64,000 bases of DNA, taken from the NCBI RefSeq assembly GCF_027924565.1, contig NZ_AP027041.1, positions 2,108,001-2,172,000 of the forward strand. Direction: 5' to 3'. Each line of letters starts with the position of its first letter. Within the stretch, counting starts at the first letter, position 1. This document shows positions 1 through 9,243 of the stretch, one piece after another. The translations under genes were made by a program, and so were the position numbers. The notes under the pieces were generated by a model. It was given only the letters and a program-made list of their open reading frames with translations, did not search any database and had not been told where the DNA came from. The stretch is from Lysobacter auxotrophicus (GTDB lineage: Bacteria > Pseudomonadota > Gammaproteobacteria > Xanthomonadales > Xanthomonadaceae).

Positions 1-996
1 ATCGCCTACAACGCGAAGGTCGTGCCGGTGCGCGTACTGGGCCGCTGCGGCGGCTATACCTCCGACATCAACGACGCGATCGTGTGGGCGGCCGGCGGCC
101 ATATTGACGGCGTGCCGGACAACCCGAATCCCGCAGAAGTCATCAACATGAGCCTGGGCGGCGCGCACGAGTGCGAAGTCGACACGCAGACGGCGATCAA
201 CGCCGCCGTTGGGCTCGGCGCGACGATCGTGGTGGCGGCCGGCAACGACAATTCCCCGGTCACCGGCCACGCGCCGGCCAGCTGCGCGAACGTCGTCACC
301 GTCGGCGCCACCGGCGCGTCAGGACAGCGGGCGAGCTACTCCAACTACGGTGCGGGCGTCGACCTGGCCGCGCCGGGTGGTGCGGGCACCGAAGGCGTCC
401 CGGGCGGCTACATCTGGTCGACCCTCAACAATGGCACTACGGTCCCGGGCAGCGACATCTACGCCGGCTACACGGGCACGTCGATGGCGACGCCGCACGT
501 AGCTGGCGTGGTCGCGCTAATGCAGAGCGTGGTCACCACGCCGCTGACACCGGCGCAGGTCGAAGGCCTGCTGAAAGCGACCACGCGCGCCTTCCCGGTG
601 AAGCAGACGCAGGCCAACGGCGCCGGCCTGCTCGACGCGGCCGCCGCGGTCGAACGCGCGCGTAGCTTCGGCCAGCCCATCAATGGCCTGCCGACGACGC
701 CGGGCATTGCGATGGTGCTGCCGCCGATGGCGACGGGCGAGCGCGAGCTGTACACGATCGACGTGCCCGCCGGCGCGACGAAGATCGACATCACCACCTA
801 CGGCGGTCGCGGCGAAGTACAGCTGCTGCTGGGGTACGAGGCCGATCCGTTGCCAAACTCGAACGTCGGCGCTTCGGCACGCCCGGGCATCAACCAGGCG
901 ATCACCGTCGCCAATCCGGCCCCGGGGCATTACTACCTCGCGCTGAGTGCGACCAAAGACACCAGCGGCGCGCGTCTGTTGGTGAAGGTGAACTGA
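1..996 (+). CDS. S8 (subtilisin-like) serine protease, C-terminal part
   Basis: The frame is already open at base 1, so the gene starts upstream and the catalytic Asp and His are outside the window. What remains shows the oxyanion-hole block VVAAGNDN and the catalytic Ser block GTSMATPHVAG near residue 160 of the visible part. After the protease fold come about 100 residues with a beta-rich pattern (ELYTIDVPAGATKIDI, then GHYYLALSA) typical of a prepeptidase C-terminal (PPC-like) domain, which is usually removed during secretion. The family is secreted and degrades proteins. The next gene starts on the base after the stop codon, so the two are probably co-translated. Confidence 0.93.
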   Translation: MAYNAKVVPVRVLGRCGGYTSDINDAIVWAAGGHIDGVPDNPNPAEVINMSLGGAHECEVDTQTAINAAVGLGATIVVAAGNDNSPVTGHAPASCANVVTVGATGASGQRASYSNYGAGVDLAAPGGAGTEGVPGGYIWSTLNNGTTVPGSDIYAGYTGTSMATPHVAGVVALMQSVVTTPLTPAQVEGLLKATTRAFPVKQTQANGAGLLDAAAAVERARSFGQPINGLPTTPGIAMVLPPMATGERELYTIDVPAGATKIDITTYGGRGEVQLLLGYEADPLPNSNVGASARPGINQAITVANPAPGHYYLALSATKDTSGARLLVKVN

Positions 997-1398
997 TTGA
1001 AGCGCGGGTCCACGCCGTGGTCCGTCGTGGGGACGCTCGTGGTCGTTCTGTGCGGATGGCATTGGGTGAAAGGTATGGCTCGTCTTCCATCCGTGCCAAC
1101 CGTGGCGCCGGAAGTGCAACTGGACGAGAGCGCCTCTGGGCGTGACGTCCACTTGCACCTCGGTCAGCGATTGGCGGTCGCCTTGCCGGCCGCTACCGGT
1201 CTAGGTACCCAATGCTGGATCCAGAGCCCGGCAGACGCGATCCTGGAAGTCGAGCAAGAGCCTGCCCGCCCCGTGCGCCGCACCCAATGGGTGCTGCGCG
1301 CGATGCGCAACGGCCAAGGCCACTTGCGATTTGAGTGCCAGCAGGACGTTTCGGGCGAACGGCCGCGTCTTGTCGAGTTCCGTGTCCGGGTGGACTGA
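997..1398 (+). CDS. Small anchored protein, possible chagasin-like (I42) protease inhibitor
   Basis: A TTG start directly follows the stop of the protease gene with no spacer. The 133-residue product has one N-terminal hydrophobic segment (about residues 9-25) followed by a beta-rich domain. The order of elements, a block LHLGQRLAVALP, then a GLGTQCWI-type loop, then GHLRFECQQ and a final FRVRVD strand, resembles the chagasin/I42 inhibitor fold, though the NPTTGY loop of classical members is not conserved. Inhibitor function is inferred from the weak fold resemblance and the tight coupling to the protease. It could instead be an unrelated beta-sandwich. Confidence 0.6.
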   Translation: MKRGSTPWSVVGTLVVVLCGWHWVKGMARLPSVPTVAPEVQLDESASGRDVHLHLGQRLAVALPAATGLGTQCWIQSPADAILEVEQEPARPVRRTQWVLRAMRNGQGHLRFECQQDVSGERPRLVEFRVRVD

Positions 1399-1459
1399 TC
1401 GCGCCGACAAGATGCCTTAGGATGGCCAATCAGAAATAGTCTCAAGGCAGGTCGGGCGC

Positions 1460-3832
1460 ATGCGCCTAACCCGGTATCGGTTCGGCGAATTCGAGTTCGA
1501 CCCCGCATCGCGCGAACTGCGGCGTGCCGGTGTACTGCTGCCGGTGCCATTGAAGTCGCTGGAGTGCCTGGCCTATCTGGTCGCCCACCGCGAACGGGCG
1601 GTGGGACGCGATGAGCTCGTGTCCGCTGTCTGGGGCCGCACCGATGTGAGTGACACGGTGATTACCCAGACCATGCGGCGTGCCCGCAGGGCGCTGGACG
1701 ACGCGGGTAACCGCCAAACCATTGTGCGCACGATCCCGGGATTCGGATACCGCTGGATCGCGGCGGTCGACGCACTTGACCATTCCCCGGATAGCGAAGC
1801 GACGCACAAGCCCGTCACCGCCGTGGGCGAGCCTTTGCGCGGCCCGGTCGCAGCCCCGCCATCGGAGGCAGCCGAGACGCACGCCGACTTGGTTTCAACG
1901 CCAGGCGGCCTGCCTCGCCGCCTGTTCGGCGGTGCCTTCCTGGTGCTGGTCGGCTTGGTATTAGGCGGCCTGGCTTACCTTTCGACGCGTGAGAAGGCAG
2001 CGCATGACATGGTTCCGAGCGACGGTCTGGTGATGGTGTTGCCAGTGGCCGTCGACCCACCGGATCGTGAGTACAGTTGGGTACGGCTTGGCGCGATGGA
2101 GTATGCCGCGGATCGCCTCCGTGGCTCTGCGCTGAAGGTGGCACCTAGCGAGCAGACGCTCCATTTGCAGGCCGCATCTCGCGACCGGGCAACGCCGGGC
2201 GGAGGGGCCGGGCCGGACGACGCGATGTTGCAGACCCTGCTCGCGAAGAGCGGCGCGCAGTGGCTGCTCGTTCCGCAGGCGTTTCAGGAGCGAAATCGGT
2301 GGCGAGTCCAGTTGCGCGCTGTCGGCCATCGCTCCGATGTTCGCCTGGAAGCGCAGGGTGATACCCCGTTGCAAGCAATGGCTATCGCCACCGATGCTTG
2401 GTTGCGTCGCATCGGCCGTGCTACGTCCGTGCGTCCTTCACCCACGCCATTCCAAGAGCGCCTGCGTCGTATTGATGCGGAACTCGATGCGGGACAGCTT
2501 GATGCGGCCCGTGAACAGATCGCTGCAGCGCCCGCAAAGGATCGCACCTCCCCCAGGATGCTGGTACGCGAGGGACAGCTTGAGTATCGCGCCGGACGAA
2601 TTGCCGAGGCGAAGACACTGTTCGAACGCGCGATCTCGCACCCCGCGATTGCGGAAGATGCGCCGACCCGTGCAAAGGGCTTGATGGGAATGGGCTCGGT
2701 TGCTCTTCGCCAGGAACGGCCCTTCGAGGCGGAACAGCGCTACACGGATGCATTGGACGTGCTGCGGGGCGATGTGCGGAACGAGGACGTCGGGTTGCTC
2801 GGAGACGCATATAACGGTCGCGGTGTCGCACGCATACAGCAGGGGAAGTTGGCCAGCGCAGTCAGCGACATGGGATTGGCTCGGGTCGCCATGCAGGAAG
2901 ACGGAGACGTGGTTTCGGCCGCGATGGTCGGCTCAAACGTCGGCCGTATCGAAGCGGTTCGCAATCATTGGCCGCAGGCGGTACAGGAATACGACAAGGC
3001 GATCGAGGTATTCGAACGCTTCGAGGTGCGTGACTATCTCGCTGCAACACTGGGGGCCAAGGCATCCGCCCAGCTTGCACTGGTTGAACCCGCGGAGGCC
3101 ACCGAGACCATCGCGCGCGCACAGCGGCTCGTTCCCTCCATCGAAGACGCAACGCTACTAAGCTTCCTAGCTACGATCCGAATCCGAGTCGCACTGCACA
3201 ATGGCAGGCTTGACGAGGCCGCCAACCTCCTGCAGACGCTTTCGCCCCAGGTGAAGAAGGAGCGGGAAGGTGTCGTCGCCGAGCTGGAGATGGCCTTGGC
3301 GATCGCACGCGGCGATCGACCGCGCGCCGCTGCGCTTGCGGCGCGGATCCCTCCAGCGTCCAAGCCGGTCGAGGAAGACTTGGCGATTATGGCCGTCCAA
3401 GCTGCAGGCAATGCTGCAGTGGCTCGTGCCTGGCGCGATCGTTTGTCGAATCAGCCCTCCGAGCGCCTATCAGATCGCGCCTTTGCTCGATCCTTCGCCT
3501 CGGCCATTGTCGAACGACGTTTCGGCGAACGCGATGCCGCATTGGCTGCCGCCAACAAGGCCATGGCGCTGGCCAATCGGGAAGGTAGCCCCGACGATCG
3601 GGTGCGTGCCGGCATCATCCGCGCCTTGGTATTGCTGGACGGTGAGGACTCGCAAACTGCGTTCGCGGTACTTGGCGAACTGGATGCCTATGTGACTGCC
3701 GACTATCGGGCCGCCTGGCTCGCCTGGACGCTCTATCGGCACGTCGGCAACACAGCCATGGCCGAACGAGCGCATTTGGGCATGGATTCCTTGCGGGGGG
3801 AGCGACAGGCGAACCTTGAGCCGACGTTGTAA
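1460..3832 (+). CDS. Membrane-anchored winged-helix transcription regulator with TPR domain (ToxR/CadC-like)
   Basis: Residues 1-105 form an OmpR/PhoB-type winged helix (RYRFGEFEFDP start, recognition helix around TQTMRRARRALDD, wing GFGYRW). A proline-rich linker leads to one transmembrane helix at about 154-175, and the rest (about 600 residues) is an outside domain with a CadC-like alpha/beta part followed by TPR-like helical repeats. No receiver domain is present, so it is a one-component sensor that binds DNA from the membrane. The ATG at 1460 begins the conserved LTRYRFGEFE motif. It follows the protease/inhibitor pair in the same direction after 61 bases and may regulate it. Confidence 0.88.
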   Translation: MRLTRYRFGEFEFDPASRELRRAGVLLPVPLKSLECLAYLVAHRERAVGRDELVSAVWGRTDVSDTVITQTMRRARRALDDAGNRQTIVRTIPGFGYRWIAAVDALDHSPDSEATHKPVTAVGEPLRGPVAAPPSEAAETHADLVSTPGGLPRRLFGGAFLVLVGLVLGGLAYLSTREKAAHDMVPSDGLVMVLPVAVDPPDREYSWVRLGAMEYAADRLRGSALKVAPSEQTLHLQAASRDRATPGGGAGPDDAMLQTLLAKSGAQWLLVPQAFQERNRWRVQLRAVGHRSDVRLEAQGDTPLQAMAIATDAWLRRIGRATSVRPSPTPFQERLRRIDAELDAGQLDAAREQIAAAPAKDRTSPRMLVREGQLEYRAGRIAEAKTLFERAISHPAIAEDAPTRAKGLMGMGSVALRQERPFEAEQRYTDALDVLRGDVRNEDVGLLGDAYNGRGVARIQQGKLASAVSDMGLARVAMQEDGDVVSAAMVGSNVGRIEAVRNHWPQAVQEYDKAIEVFERFEVRDYLAATLGAKASAQLALVEPAEATETIARAQRLVPSIEDATLLSFLATIRIRVALHNGRLDEAANLLQTLSPQVKKEREGVVAELEMALAIARGDRPRAAALAARIPPASKPVEEDLAIMAVQAAGNAAVARAWRDRLSNQPSERLSDRAFARSFASAIVERRFGERDAALAAANKAMALANREGSPDDRVRAGIIRALVLLDGEDSQTAFAVLGELDAYVTADYRAAWLAWTLYRHVGNTAMAERAHLGMDSLRGERQANLEPTL

Positions 3833-4081
3833 CGGCTCCGAACGATCACGGACGTAGCGTTGGATCGAGCTCGTCAAAGGAGCGCGACACCATGTCGCCA
3901 GGCTAATGCGCACCTTACGCGCCCATCAAGACGAAGCGTAGTGACTAGCAACTGGCCGCCACTTCCCAATAGCGGGCTACGACGCGCATGCGCGCCCCTT
4001 ACGGATCGACGCGATCCGTCAGCCGTCCTGCACGCCTTCACACGTCACGCACTCGCCCTGGGCGGCGCAACGGTCGATCCA

Positions 4082-4621
4082 ATGGTAGCGCGCGCTATTC
4101 GCCCAGTTTCGATTCTGCTACTGCCCAGGAATCCCTTTACACCTTCTCGCGGCTACGACCTGCAAGTGCAAGGCAACTTCCATTCCTCGGCTTTCGGAAG
4201 TGATGTGTCTTTCCAGAGTTACAGGGCGCGCAGCTACGGGTACTGGCCGCTAGGGGAGCACCTCATCCTGGGCGGACGAGCCGACTTGCGTCTTGTGAGT
4301 GGCGAAGTCCCCTTTTACCGCCTCTCGTACATTGACCTGCGCGGCATCCCATCAGCTCGCTACCAGGACGATAACGCCGGTGTGTTGGAGTTGGAGTTGC
4401 GTTGGAACTTCACGCGTCGATGGGCGGTAGTCGGATTCGCGGGCGTGGGAAAGGCCTGGTGCGATCGCGCCAGCTTCAGCGACGCATCTTCGGCGGCGAG
4501 CAAGAGGCTTGGGGCGCGCTACTTCATCGCTCGGACGTTGGGTATGTATGTCGGCGCGGACTACGCCTGGGGACCACAGGACGAAACCGTTATCGTCCAG
4601 GTGGGCGGTGCGTGGCACTGA
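4082..4621 (+). pseudogene. Remnant of an Omp85/BamA-TamA-type outer-membrane barrel protein
   Basis: The C-terminal 150 residues read like the end of a surface-antigen (Omp85 superfamily) barrel: NPFTPSRGYDL, then GSDVSFQSY, a PLGEHLILGGRADLRL strand, LRGIPSARYQDDN and ELELRWNF-x-WAVVGFAGVGKA. The part upstream of about 4130 has no barrel or POTRA character and the frame there is compositionally odd, so most of an expected 350-900 residue protein is missing. The frame is open back to 3860, but no good start or ribosome site is seen. I read it as a 5'-truncated remnant; a short intact barrel fragment is the alternative. Confidence 0.5.
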
Positions 4622-4756
4622 AGAGCGTTTGCTCTGTGCGGGATCGCACCCATGCTCCTTCGCTGACGCGCCCCTGCTCAAGCGCGTCGCTTGCCTCAGT
4701 TCGGCGCTGAACGATTACGACTTGCAGGCGGCCGCTTACGCAATCACCATACAACG

Positions 4757-5134
4757 ATGCCTATCGCGGACCTTACACCCGACATGCGCCGTTTCGTTGT
4801 CGCGCGCATACGCTCGGTGCCAATGCTTGAGGCGCTGTTACTAGTGCGTTCGTCCGCTGAAGAGTGGCGCGTACCCAAACTCGTCGCGCGGCTATATCTG
4901 CCCGAGGCGCGCGTCATGACGCTTATCGAGGAGCTATGCAGTGAAGGGCTTGCATCGTTCGATGACGGCATGGTGCGCTACGCTCCGTCATCACGAGATG
5001 TCGATGAAATGGTTTCGAGAATCGCCGCGATCTACAGTCGTCACGTCGTGGCAGTGACGGAGCTCATTCATTCCGCACTTGAGCGACAGGCCCAAGATTT
5101 CGCTGACGCGTTTCGTCTTCGGAGGGACAAATGA
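4757..5134 (+). CDS. Small winged-helix-like protein upstream of DUF5985 pair
   Basis: A 125-residue acidic, helical protein. The segment EEWRVPKLVARLYLPEA followed by MTLIEELCSEGL and FDDGMVRYAP reads like helix-turn-helix plus wing of a MarR/winged-helix fold. The ATG at 4757 gives the conserved-looking start; the frame is open further upstream without a good start. Its stop overlaps the ATG of the next gene (ATGA at 5131-5134), so it is the first gene of a three-gene operon with two DUF5985 membrane proteins. A regulatory role is inferred. Confidence 0.72.
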   Translation: MPIADLTPDMRRFVVARIRSVPMLEALLLVRSSAEEWRVPKLVARLYLPEARVMTLIEELCSEGLASFDDGMVRYAPSSRDVDEMVSRIAAIYSRHVVAVTELIHSALERQAQDFADAFRLRRDK

Positions 5135-5388
5135 CTTCGCTGGTTTATGGGCTTTGTGCCGGAGCTGCCCTCGCATGCGCCTGGCTGCTTGCGCTAGGGG
5201 CGCGCCGCTCGCGTTCGCGCATGTTGGTCTGGAGCGCAGTCTGCTTTGCCCTTCTGGCCGCTGCAAACATTGTGCTTGTGCTCGACTTCTTGGTGTTTCC
5301 TGGAATCGCGCTATGGCCAGTGCGTACCGGACTATCACTGCTGGCGGTCGGCAGCCTTATCTACGGTCTGGTCATGGAGGAACGCTAA
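5131..5388 (+). CDS. DUF5985 family small membrane protein
   Basis: An 85-residue protein made of three hydrophobic helices (about 3-22, 31-52, 60-82), with a basic turn RRSRSRMLVWSAVCFA between helices 1 and 2, as in DUF5985 proteins. Its start overlaps the upstream gene by four bases, and its stop is followed immediately by the GTG of a second DUF5985 gene. Function of the family is unknown; the inner membrane is the expected location. Confidence 0.78.
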   Translation: MTSLVYGLCAGAALACAWLLALGARRSRSRMLVWSAVCFALLAAANIVLVLDFLVFPGIALWPVRTGLSLLAVGSLIYGLVMEER

Positions 5389-5655
5389 GTGCAGATGTTC
5401 ATGCTAGGCATGATTTCAATGGGATCCGCCGTTGTCGCACTTCTCTTCTTGCGCTTCTGGCGGATCAGCCATGAACGTCTCTTCTTGTGGTTCGCAGCGG
5501 CCTTCCTGCTCGAGGCGATGAATCGTGCCGTGTTCGCTTGGCAGGGTGCCGGGGATGAAGCTGCGCTGCCCTATCTGCTTGCTCGTATTTTATTTTTCCT
5601 CTTAATCATTGGCGGCGTTGCAGACAAGAACTTGGGAAAACCTGCGCCGCGCTAG
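5389..5655 (+). CDS. DUF5985 family small membrane protein, second copy
   Basis: An 88-residue three-helix membrane protein with the family pattern FLRFWRISHERLFLWFAAAFLLE followed in the sequence by MNRAVFAW and a C-terminal helix ending VADKNLG. GTG start with zero spacing from the preceding stop. It is the last gene of the operon. The two copies are diverged from each other, as usual for such pairs, which suggests they form a heteromeric complex (inference). Confidence 0.8.
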   Translation: MQMFMLGMISMGSAVVALLFLRFWRISHERLFLWFAAAFLLEAMNRAVFAWQGAGDEAALPYLLARILFFLLIIGGVADKNLGKPAPR

Positions 5656-5878
5656 GCTAGCCGCTGCGGCCAATGGGCCACATTTCCTGCGGCGCACGTC
5701 GCAGCTCGCTCATGAGCAAAGTTGCTTTGCCGCGTCTGGTCCTAGCCGCGCATACCGCGTGTGCAGCGGTTCCGCTTGGTTTTGCCCTCACATGTGCTGC
5801 TAGACTGGCCACGGGTGCCCGGTAGGGCAGGATCAGCGTCGGTCGGGCCGCCACGCAGGACCGCAATCGAGTGGATCC

Positions 5879-7132
5879 ATGCAGCCGACCCCTTTCGACC
5901 TGATCGCATCCGGCGTTTTCGCGCTCGCCGTCCTCCACACCTTCGCCGCGAAGCAACTCGAGCGGCTCGCATGGCGTTCACCGCGGCACTCGGGCATCCT
6001 GCATCTGTTGAGCGAAGTGGAAGTCGTCTTCGGCTTCTGGGCCATCATGCTCATGGCGGTCCTGGCCATGTTCCAAGGCCAGAACCACGTCGTTGCGTAC
6101 GTGGAGTCGCGCAACTACACCGAGCCGCTATTTGTTTTCGCCATCATGGTGGTCGCGGCGTCACGTCCCGTGGTGAGCACGGTGGCGAACACGGTGAACA
6201 CGCTCTCGCGCTGGTTGCCGTTGCGCATGTCCTTGGCGCAGGCATGGCTCGGCCTGGCCGCGGTACCGCTGCTTGGTTCGCTAATCACCGAACCGGCCGC
6301 CATGACCATCGCTGCGTTGCTACTGTCGCCGATTGCTTTCCGTCGCGAAATTCCTGAAGCGCCTAAGTACCTTGCCATTGGCGTGCTGTTCGTGAACATC
6401 TCCATTGGTGGGACGCTGAGCTCGTACGCTGCCCCGCCGATCCTCATGGTCGCCGAGACGTGGGGGTGGACGACGCCCTTCATGCTCGCGACGTTCGGCT
6501 GGAAGGCGGGGCTGGCCGTCGTAGTCAATGCCACGATCGCGGTGGCCGTGCTCCGCCGCCATCTTCCGCGCGTCGCACTGCAGGAGCGCGTCGTCGATCC
6601 TGTGCCGCTTCCGATTGTGCTAGTGCATTTCGCCCTGCTAGGCGGCATCGTGGCGTTCGCGCACCATCCGGTCATCTTCATCGGTCTCCTACTGATGTTC
6701 CTCGGGATCGCGCATGCCTACGAGCGCTACCAGGATCCCCTGATCCTGCGCGAGGCGCTGCTGGTCGGTTTCTTCCTCGCAGGGCTCGTCGTTCTCGGCG
6801 GACTGCAACGGTGGTGGCTCCAGCCCGTGATTGGCTCGCTTGATGATCTTCAGCTATTCCTCGGCGCACTGTCGCTTACGGCCATCACCGACAACGCCGC
6901 CCTGACTTACCTAGGCTCGCTGTCAGGACAGATAAGCGACGACGCGAAATATTGGCTGGTCGCGGGCGCCGTCGCGGGCGGCGGCCTCACGATCATCGCT
7001 AATGCCCCGAATCCCGCGGGGGCTTCGTTGTTGGAGAAGGGGTTCTCCGACGAAACCATCAGTGCGGGCGGTCTGCTCGCCGGCGCCTTGGTGCCGACTG
7101 CGATCGCCGCTGCGGCGTTCGCAGCGTTGTAA
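5879..7132 (+). CDS. Putative Na+/H+ antiporter (PF07399-type)
   Basis: A 417-residue protein with about ten hydrophobic helices. Family-like motifs are visible: GSLITEPAAMTIAALLL, a NISIGGTLSSYAAPPILM segment, and near the C-terminus LTAITDNAALTYLGSL and IANAPNPAG. The paired half-motifs ITEPAA and ITDNAA look like the two inverted halves of an ion antiporter. Length agrees with the family. It stands alone: about 220 bases upstream and about 220 downstream hold no gene. Substrate is inferred only from the family name. Confidence 0.85.
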   Translation: MQPTPFDLIASGVFALAVLHTFAAKQLERLAWRSPRHSGILHLLSEVEVVFGFWAIMLMAVLAMFQGQNHVVAYVESRNYTEPLFVFAIMVVAASRPVVSTVANTVNTLSRWLPLRMSLAQAWLGLAAVPLLGSLITEPAAMTIAALLLSPIAFRREIPEAPKYLAIGVLFVNISIGGTLSSYAAPPILMVAETWGWTTPFMLATFGWKAGLAVVVNATIAVAVLRRHLPRVALQERVVDPVPLPIVLVHFALLGGIVAFAHHPVIFIGLLLMFLGIAHAYERYQDPLILREALLVGFFLAGLVVLGGLQRWWLQPVIGSLDDLQLFLGALSLTAITDNAALTYLGSLSGQISDDAKYWLVAGAVAGGGLTIIANAPNPAGASLLEKGFSDETISAGGLLAGALVPTAIAAAAFAAL

Positions 7133-7235
7133 TGAGTGCGGATCCGCTTCGAGCCCATACCGGACGTTCGGGCAGGACGGACGCGCCGACCGCTGGTAGT
7201 GTCCACTTCTAACCTCAGCCGACCGTTGAGGGGTG

Positions 7236-7386
7236 ACGTCTACTCCTGGCCGACAGCGGACACGGCAGGGCGGGGTAGGGTATGAGATTAGGCCTGTTTA
7301 TCGGGGGTAGGGAAGGGCGAACTTGTGGCTCAAACTGATGGAATGCGCCGGCAGTGCTAATGTCCGCTTTCGACCCAAAGCGGACA
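7236..7386. repeat. A-B hairpin repeat with inserted 27-bp element
   Basis: A degenerate A hairpin (about 7236-7263, CTCCTGGCCGACAGCGGACA) is followed by a 27-bp element at 7286-7312 (GATTAGG, five variable bases, TTATCGGGGGTAGG) and then a near-perfect B hairpin at 7358-7386 with stems GTCCGCTTT and AAAGCGGAC around the loop CGACCC. It is the leftmost copy of the family in the window. Confidence 0.85.
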
Positions 7387-7420
7387 TCCGCCACGAGGCG
7401 ACAACACGGAATGTTTGCTC

Positions 7421-7783
7421 ATGGATATCGGGCTTCCCTCGCTCCTGTCGATCGCTCTTCTCATGTTGGCCATTGCGACGACCTCATGGATCTGGTTCTG
7501 GCGGCGCCATGCGAATCCGGCGCGCAGGATCGGTGCGTGCGTCGGCGGCTTCGGCTGTCTTCTGTTCGCTGCCTTTCCCGGGCTTTGGGTTCTGGAAGCG
7601 ATGGGCACCGGGTATCTCCCATGCATCTGGCGCAGGCGTCCGGTCGATGCTTTCAGTGCTGCCGACACACCGGCTGCATTCTGGGGAAGCGTGATCCTGC
7701 TCTCGTCGGTTGCAGCCCTGTTTCTGGGCGGTTTCATGCATGGAGTCTCAAGGATGCTGGTCCGGAGAGACAGCCACGGATAA
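7421..7783 (+). CDS. Small hypothetical membrane protein
   Basis: A 120-residue protein with hydrophobic helices at about residues 5-26, 40-58 and 85-108 and a basic RRHANPARR loop after the first. The ATG at 7421 is preferred over a TTG two codons earlier. It lies between two A-B repeats, like many small genes in this region. No family recognised. Confidence 0.6.
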   Translation: MDIGLPSLLSIALLMLAIATTSWIWFWRRHANPARRIGACVGGFGCLLFAAFPGLWVLEAMGTGYLPCIWRRRPVDAFSAADTPAAFWGSVILLSSVAALFLGGFMHGVSRMLVRRDSHG

Positions 7784-7866
7784 CGTCCGCTTCTGGCCGA
7801 TAGGGGACATTCCCCCCCGGCTTCACAGACCGCCCCAATGTCCGCCATCGACGATCATCGGACAAC
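7784..7866. repeat. A-B hairpin repeat (B arm decayed)
   Basis: A hairpin at 7784-7811 (CGTCCGCTTCTGGCCGAT then AGGGGACATT) overlaps the stop codon of the preceding gene. A decayed B arm (AATGTCCGC ... CGGACAAC) follows at about 7836-7866. Confidence 0.7.
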
Positions 7867-8002
7867 TGCGGTGGCCCCGCCTCGCAATTCGCACCTAGGG
7901 CACGGGGAGGCGGAGATCTTGTGAACTACCGACTGCCAATCTAGGCTGAGACCCTGAGCCAGTCTCGTGCCCAGGGTAGCCCCCCTGTCCGGATGACCTT
8001 CC

Positions 8003-8446
8003 TTGAGCGACGCATTGCACGCGATTGCCTATATCAGTGCCGCGACCCGGGAGTTGCAGTCCGTCGAGATCGATGGTCTGTTGCTCGATGCCCGTGGGTT
8101 CAACGCAATGTCCGGGGTCACTGGGGTGCTGTTGTTCAACGGTACCGAGTTTTTTCAGTATTTCGAAGGCCTAAGCGTCAGCGTGAATGCGGTATATGAG
8201 CGGATCAGACAGGCACGTAGCCACGCCGACATAAGAGAGCTCTTGAATGCACCGATTGCTATTCGGCAGTTCGAAAGCTGGCACATGGGATTCTGCAGAC
8301 CGCCGATCACTGCCCTGCAGGAACTAGCCCAGGCGAGGTGGCAGGAATCGCTACCAGTTACCCGGACATCCTTCCAGCGAGCCGACGGTGTTGCACTGCT
8401 GGTGCACTACTGGAGCAAGTGGAGAGCGGCGGCTCCCTTCCCTTAG
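8003..8446 (+). CDS. BLUF-domain blue-light photoreceptor, single domain
   Basis: A 147-residue protein consisting of one BLUF (blue light using FAD) domain plus a short helical tail. The flavin-contact residues are all present with the spacing of AppA: Tyr10, Asn34, Gln52, Trp93 and Met95 (Y to N 24, Y to Q 42, Y to W 83, Y to M 85). No output domain is fused, so it is a short BLUF protein that would signal through a partner. The start is TTG at 8003; no better in-frame ATG precedes the first strand. Confidence 0.93.
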   Translation: MSDALHAIAYISAATRELQSVEIDGLLLDARGFNAMSGVTGVLLFNGTEFFQYFEGLSVSVNAVYERIRQARSHADIRELLNAPIAIRQFESWHMGFCRPPITALQELAQARWQESLPVTRTSFQRADGVALLVHYWSKWRAAAPFP

Positions 8447-8736
8447 GCATACTCGTGTGACTGTTACTGAATGACTGTCGGTGGACTACATGAGCTCCGA
8501 ACCAAAGGGAACTGATCCAATGGCAAGATCTTCGTGGCCTTCTTGCTGTTCTGCATCGCTGCGATGAGTGCCGCTGCCTTCGGGGCCGGGCTGGCAACCG
8601 GAGGAATCGGTGGACCAGCACGCGGGAGCATCTGATCCGCCTATCGGAGCCCCGCTCGTATCTGTTTCCAGGCTGCGCTTTATCTCGCGATGTGCGGTGT
8701 GCGTGAGTTTGAAATCCAGCCATCGGAGGTAGACGA
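8447..8736 (+). other. Gap without an intact gene; short hydrophobic frame
   Basis: A short frame at about 8517-8635 encodes a hydrophobic stretch (KIFVAFLLFCIAAMSAAAF) followed by a glycine-rich tail, but it lacks a start codon in a good position. It may be the remnant of a small membrane protein. Nothing else is seen. Confidence 0.35.
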
Positions 8737-9150
8737 GTGATAACCGGACGCTGTCTATGCGGTGCAGCCGGCTACGAGTCGCGGGGTCCCGGATTGTTCT
8801 CCATCGTGTGCTATTGCCGCGACTGTCAACGCGCATCCGGCAGCGGAGGCGTCCCGGTGCTGGGTGTGCAGCGCGCGTCATTTACCGGCATCGGACCGAT
8901 CAAGCAGGTGCGAACGATGGGCGGCAGCGGGCATTCAGCCGTTCGCAACATCTGCATCGAGTGCGGGAGCCTACTTTTTGGCACGCCGGAGTCCGCTCCG
9001 GACTTGGTGACGATCTATGCGGGAACTCTCGACGACTCCGCGGCGTTCGTGCCGGAGGCGGCGCTATTCGTGAGCCAGCGCCCGCCCTGGGCAGCACTGG
9101 AACTGTCACTAGTGGAGCATCAGCGGATGCCACCGCCCCCTGACGAGTAA
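8737..9150 (+). CDS. GFA family (CENP-V/formaldehyde-activating enzyme-like) zinc protein
   Basis: A 137-residue protein with the zinc-binding cysteine pattern of the GFA family: Cys6-x-Cys8, Cys25-x-Cys27-x2-Cys30 and Cys73-x2-Cys76. The GTG start at 8737 places the usual GRCLCGA motif at the N-terminus. Family members are often annotated as glutathione-dependent formaldehyde-activating enzymes, but the true substrate of most is unknown. It stands alone on its strand, followed by an A-B repeat. Confidence 0.93.
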   Translation: MITGRCLCGAAGYESRGPGLFSIVCYCRDCQRASGSGGVPVLGVQRASFTGIGPIKQVRTMGGSGHSAVRNICIECGSLLFGTPESAPDLVTIYAGTLDDSAAFVPEAALFVSQRPPWAALELSLVEHQRMPPPPDE

Positions 9151-9152
9151 GT

Positions 9153-9231
9153 CCACTGTTGACCCATGGCGGTCGTTGAGGCGGGCAGGTCGGTCAGAGC
9201 TAACGTCCGCTATCGACCCAAAGCGGACATT
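9153..9231. repeat. A-B hairpin repeat
   Basis: A decayed A arm at 9153-9178 (GTCCACTGTTGACCC... GGCGGTCGTT) is followed by a good B hairpin at 9201-9231 (CGTCCGCT, ATCGACCCA, AGCGGACATT) just upstream of the next gene. Confidence 0.75.
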
Positions 9232-9243
9232 GGGACGTAGACC

